A DNA stretch of 5,336 nt from contig JAEYOB010000038.1 in assembly GCA_023412175.1 (NCBI GenBank), positions 1 to 5,336 of the forward strand, given 5' to 3'. The notes beneath the pieces were generated by a model. That model searched no databases. It was given only the letters and a program-made list of their open reading frames with translations, and had not been told where the DNA came from. Shown one piece after another: positions 4,439 to 5,336 of the stretch. The translations under genes were made by a program, and so were the position numbers. How positions within the stretch are numbered: position 1 is the first letter of the stretch; each line of letters starts with the position of its first letter. The stretch comes from Pseudomonadota bacterium. Its GTDB lineage: Bacteria; Pseudomonadota; Alphaproteobacteria; Azospirillales; Azospirillaceae.

Positions 4439-5336
4439 CACCGGACCTCGCTGAAAGGCAGGAACTCGACCATCGTGCCGGGCTCCAGCCGGGACAGATC
4501 TTCGGGCAGTTCGACCAGCCCATCGGATTCGACCATCGACGACAGGATGCCGGCACCGTCACGCGGGTGCTTGATCGCCGTCAACACGCCGTCCGCGTCG
4601 CGGGTCAGCGTGGCGCGCACATACTCGCGCCGGCCGGGCTTCTTCTTATAGGCGAAGCCCGCCCGCACCGGGAACAGCCGCGGCTCGGCCTCATCCGCAC
4701 CCATCAGGCGCAGCAGGATCGGCCGGGCGATGCGCAAGAAGGTGACCATCACCGCCACCGGGTTGCCGGGCAGTCCGACGAACGCCGCAGACCCCACCTG
4801 CCCCAGCGCCACCGGCCGCCCCGGCTTGATGGCGAGGCGCCAGAAATGAAGCGAGCCCAATGCCTCGACGGCGGCCTTGACGTGGTCCTCGTCGCCGGTG
4901 GACATGCCGCCCGACGTGACCAGCACGTCGTGCTCCGAGGCCGCCGCCCGCAGCGCGTCGCGTATGGTGTCCAGGCTGTCCGGCAGGATGCCGAGATCCG
5001 TAACCTCGCAGCCGAGCTGCCGCAACACGGCCAGCAGCGCGAAGCGGTTGGCATCGTAGATACAGCCCTGCGGCAGGTCCTGCCCCGGTTCGCGCACCTC
5101 GTCCCCGGTGGAAAACACCGCGGCGCGCAGGGGACGGCACACCGAAAGCTCCTTGCGGCCCAGCGCGGCGGCCAGCCCGATGTCCTCAGGCCGCAGCCGC
5201 CGCCCGGCGCCCAGCACCACGGCGCCGCGCGTCACGTCCTCGCCGGCCTTGCGGCGGTTGGCGTCGCGCTTGATACCCGGCGGAATCGTCACCGCATCGC
5301 CATCGACGCGGCAGTCCTCCTGCATCAGCACGGTGT
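4438..5336 (-). CDS. moeA: Molybdopterin molybdotransferase MoeA (5' end outside window)
   Basis: MoeA (also called Glp, gephyrin-like) inserts molybdate into adenylylated molybdopterin, the last common step of molybdenum-cofactor synthesis; cytoplasmic. The frame stays open to the right edge: the codon at 5329-5331 is GTG, but it is an internal Val in TVLMQED, the family's domain around the first quarter of the protein. About 297 residues are visible of a usual total near 400, so roughly the first 100 are missing. Counting from that Val: STGDEV (74-79), IYDANRF (91-97), the MoCF-type core DVLVTSGGMSTGDEDHVK (135-152), AIKPGRPVALG (167-177), GLPGNPVAVMVTF (186-198), and RREYVRA (234-240) entering the C-terminal beta domain, which ends at residue 297. 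All look intact. The stop overlaps the moaD start by one base. The operon's promoter and any molybdate control lie outside the window. Confidence 0.95.
   Translation of the reverse strand, partial: TVLMQEDCRVDGDAVTIPPGIKRDANRRKAGEDVTRGAVVLGAGRRLRPEDIGLAAALGRKELSVCRPLRAAVFSTGDEVREPGQDLPQGCIYDANRFALLAVLRQLGCEVTDLGILPDSLDTIRDALRAAASEHDVLVTSGGMSTGDEDHVKAAVEALGSLHFWRLAIKPGRPVALGQVGSAAFVGLPGNPVAVMVTFLRIARPILLRLMGADEAEPRLFPVRAGFAYKKKPGRREYVRATLTRDADGVLTAIKHPRDGAGILSSMVESDGLVELPEDLSRLEPGTMVEFLPFSEVR

Noticed and set aside
3428..4651. Plus-strand open frame of 407 codons over moaE, moaD and part of moeA
   Set aside because: It is antisense to three well-recognised genes. The long open frame is a by-product of GC-rich codon use, and the His/Arg/Pro-rich translation shows no family features.

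Overview
The window is GC-rich bacterial DNA (roughly two thirds G+C), with NNC/NNG-biased codons and Shine-Dalgarno sites of the GGAGG type. The protein styles fit an alphaproteobacterium, most likely in or near the Rhodospirillales/Azospirillum group: a membrane-bound histidine kinase, MoaE starting MSVRVQRDDFDVGAEL, and MoaD ending in GG. That placement is inferred from general resemblance, not from a marker gene. Coding density is high. There are six protein genes, of which two run off the window ends, plus three short intergenic regions. No rRNA, tRNA, insertion sequence, CRISPR array or prophage gene was seen.

Layout: (1) 1-934, plus strand: the C-terminal part of a sensor histidine kinase, cut by the left edge. 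(2) 935-1120: a spacer with two short hairpins whose loops are C-rich. (3) 1121-1666, plus strand: a GNAT-family N-acetyltransferase. (4) 1671-2126, minus strand: a 151-residue protein of unknown function, meeting the GNAT gene tail to tail with 4 bases between the stops. (5) 2127-2333: a divergent control region with a good Fur-type operator (2176-2194) and several overlapping dyads. (6) 2334-3485, plus strand: an exported alpha/beta-hydrolase with a second, beta-rich C-terminal region. (7) 3486-3664: a convergent spacer holding a long hairpin and other inverted repeats. (8) 3665-5336, minus strand: a molybdenum-cofactor operon in transcription order moeA (5' end outside the window), moaD, moaE.

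How the genes work together: moeA, moaD and moaE form one functional unit. MoaD and MoaE are the two subunits of molybdopterin synthase, which puts the dithiolene sulfurs on the pterin, and MoeA inserts molybdate. The moeA stop and moaD start overlap (TGATG), so they are probably translationally coupled. The most interesting point is the Fur-type operator between the unknown 151-residue gene and the exported hydrolase. It suggests that one or both are induced by iron limitation, although neither is an obvious iron-uptake gene. The kinase and GNAT genes show no clear functional link to the rest. I did not find a clear new defence or mobile system; the leads are regulatory and the uncharacterised protein families.
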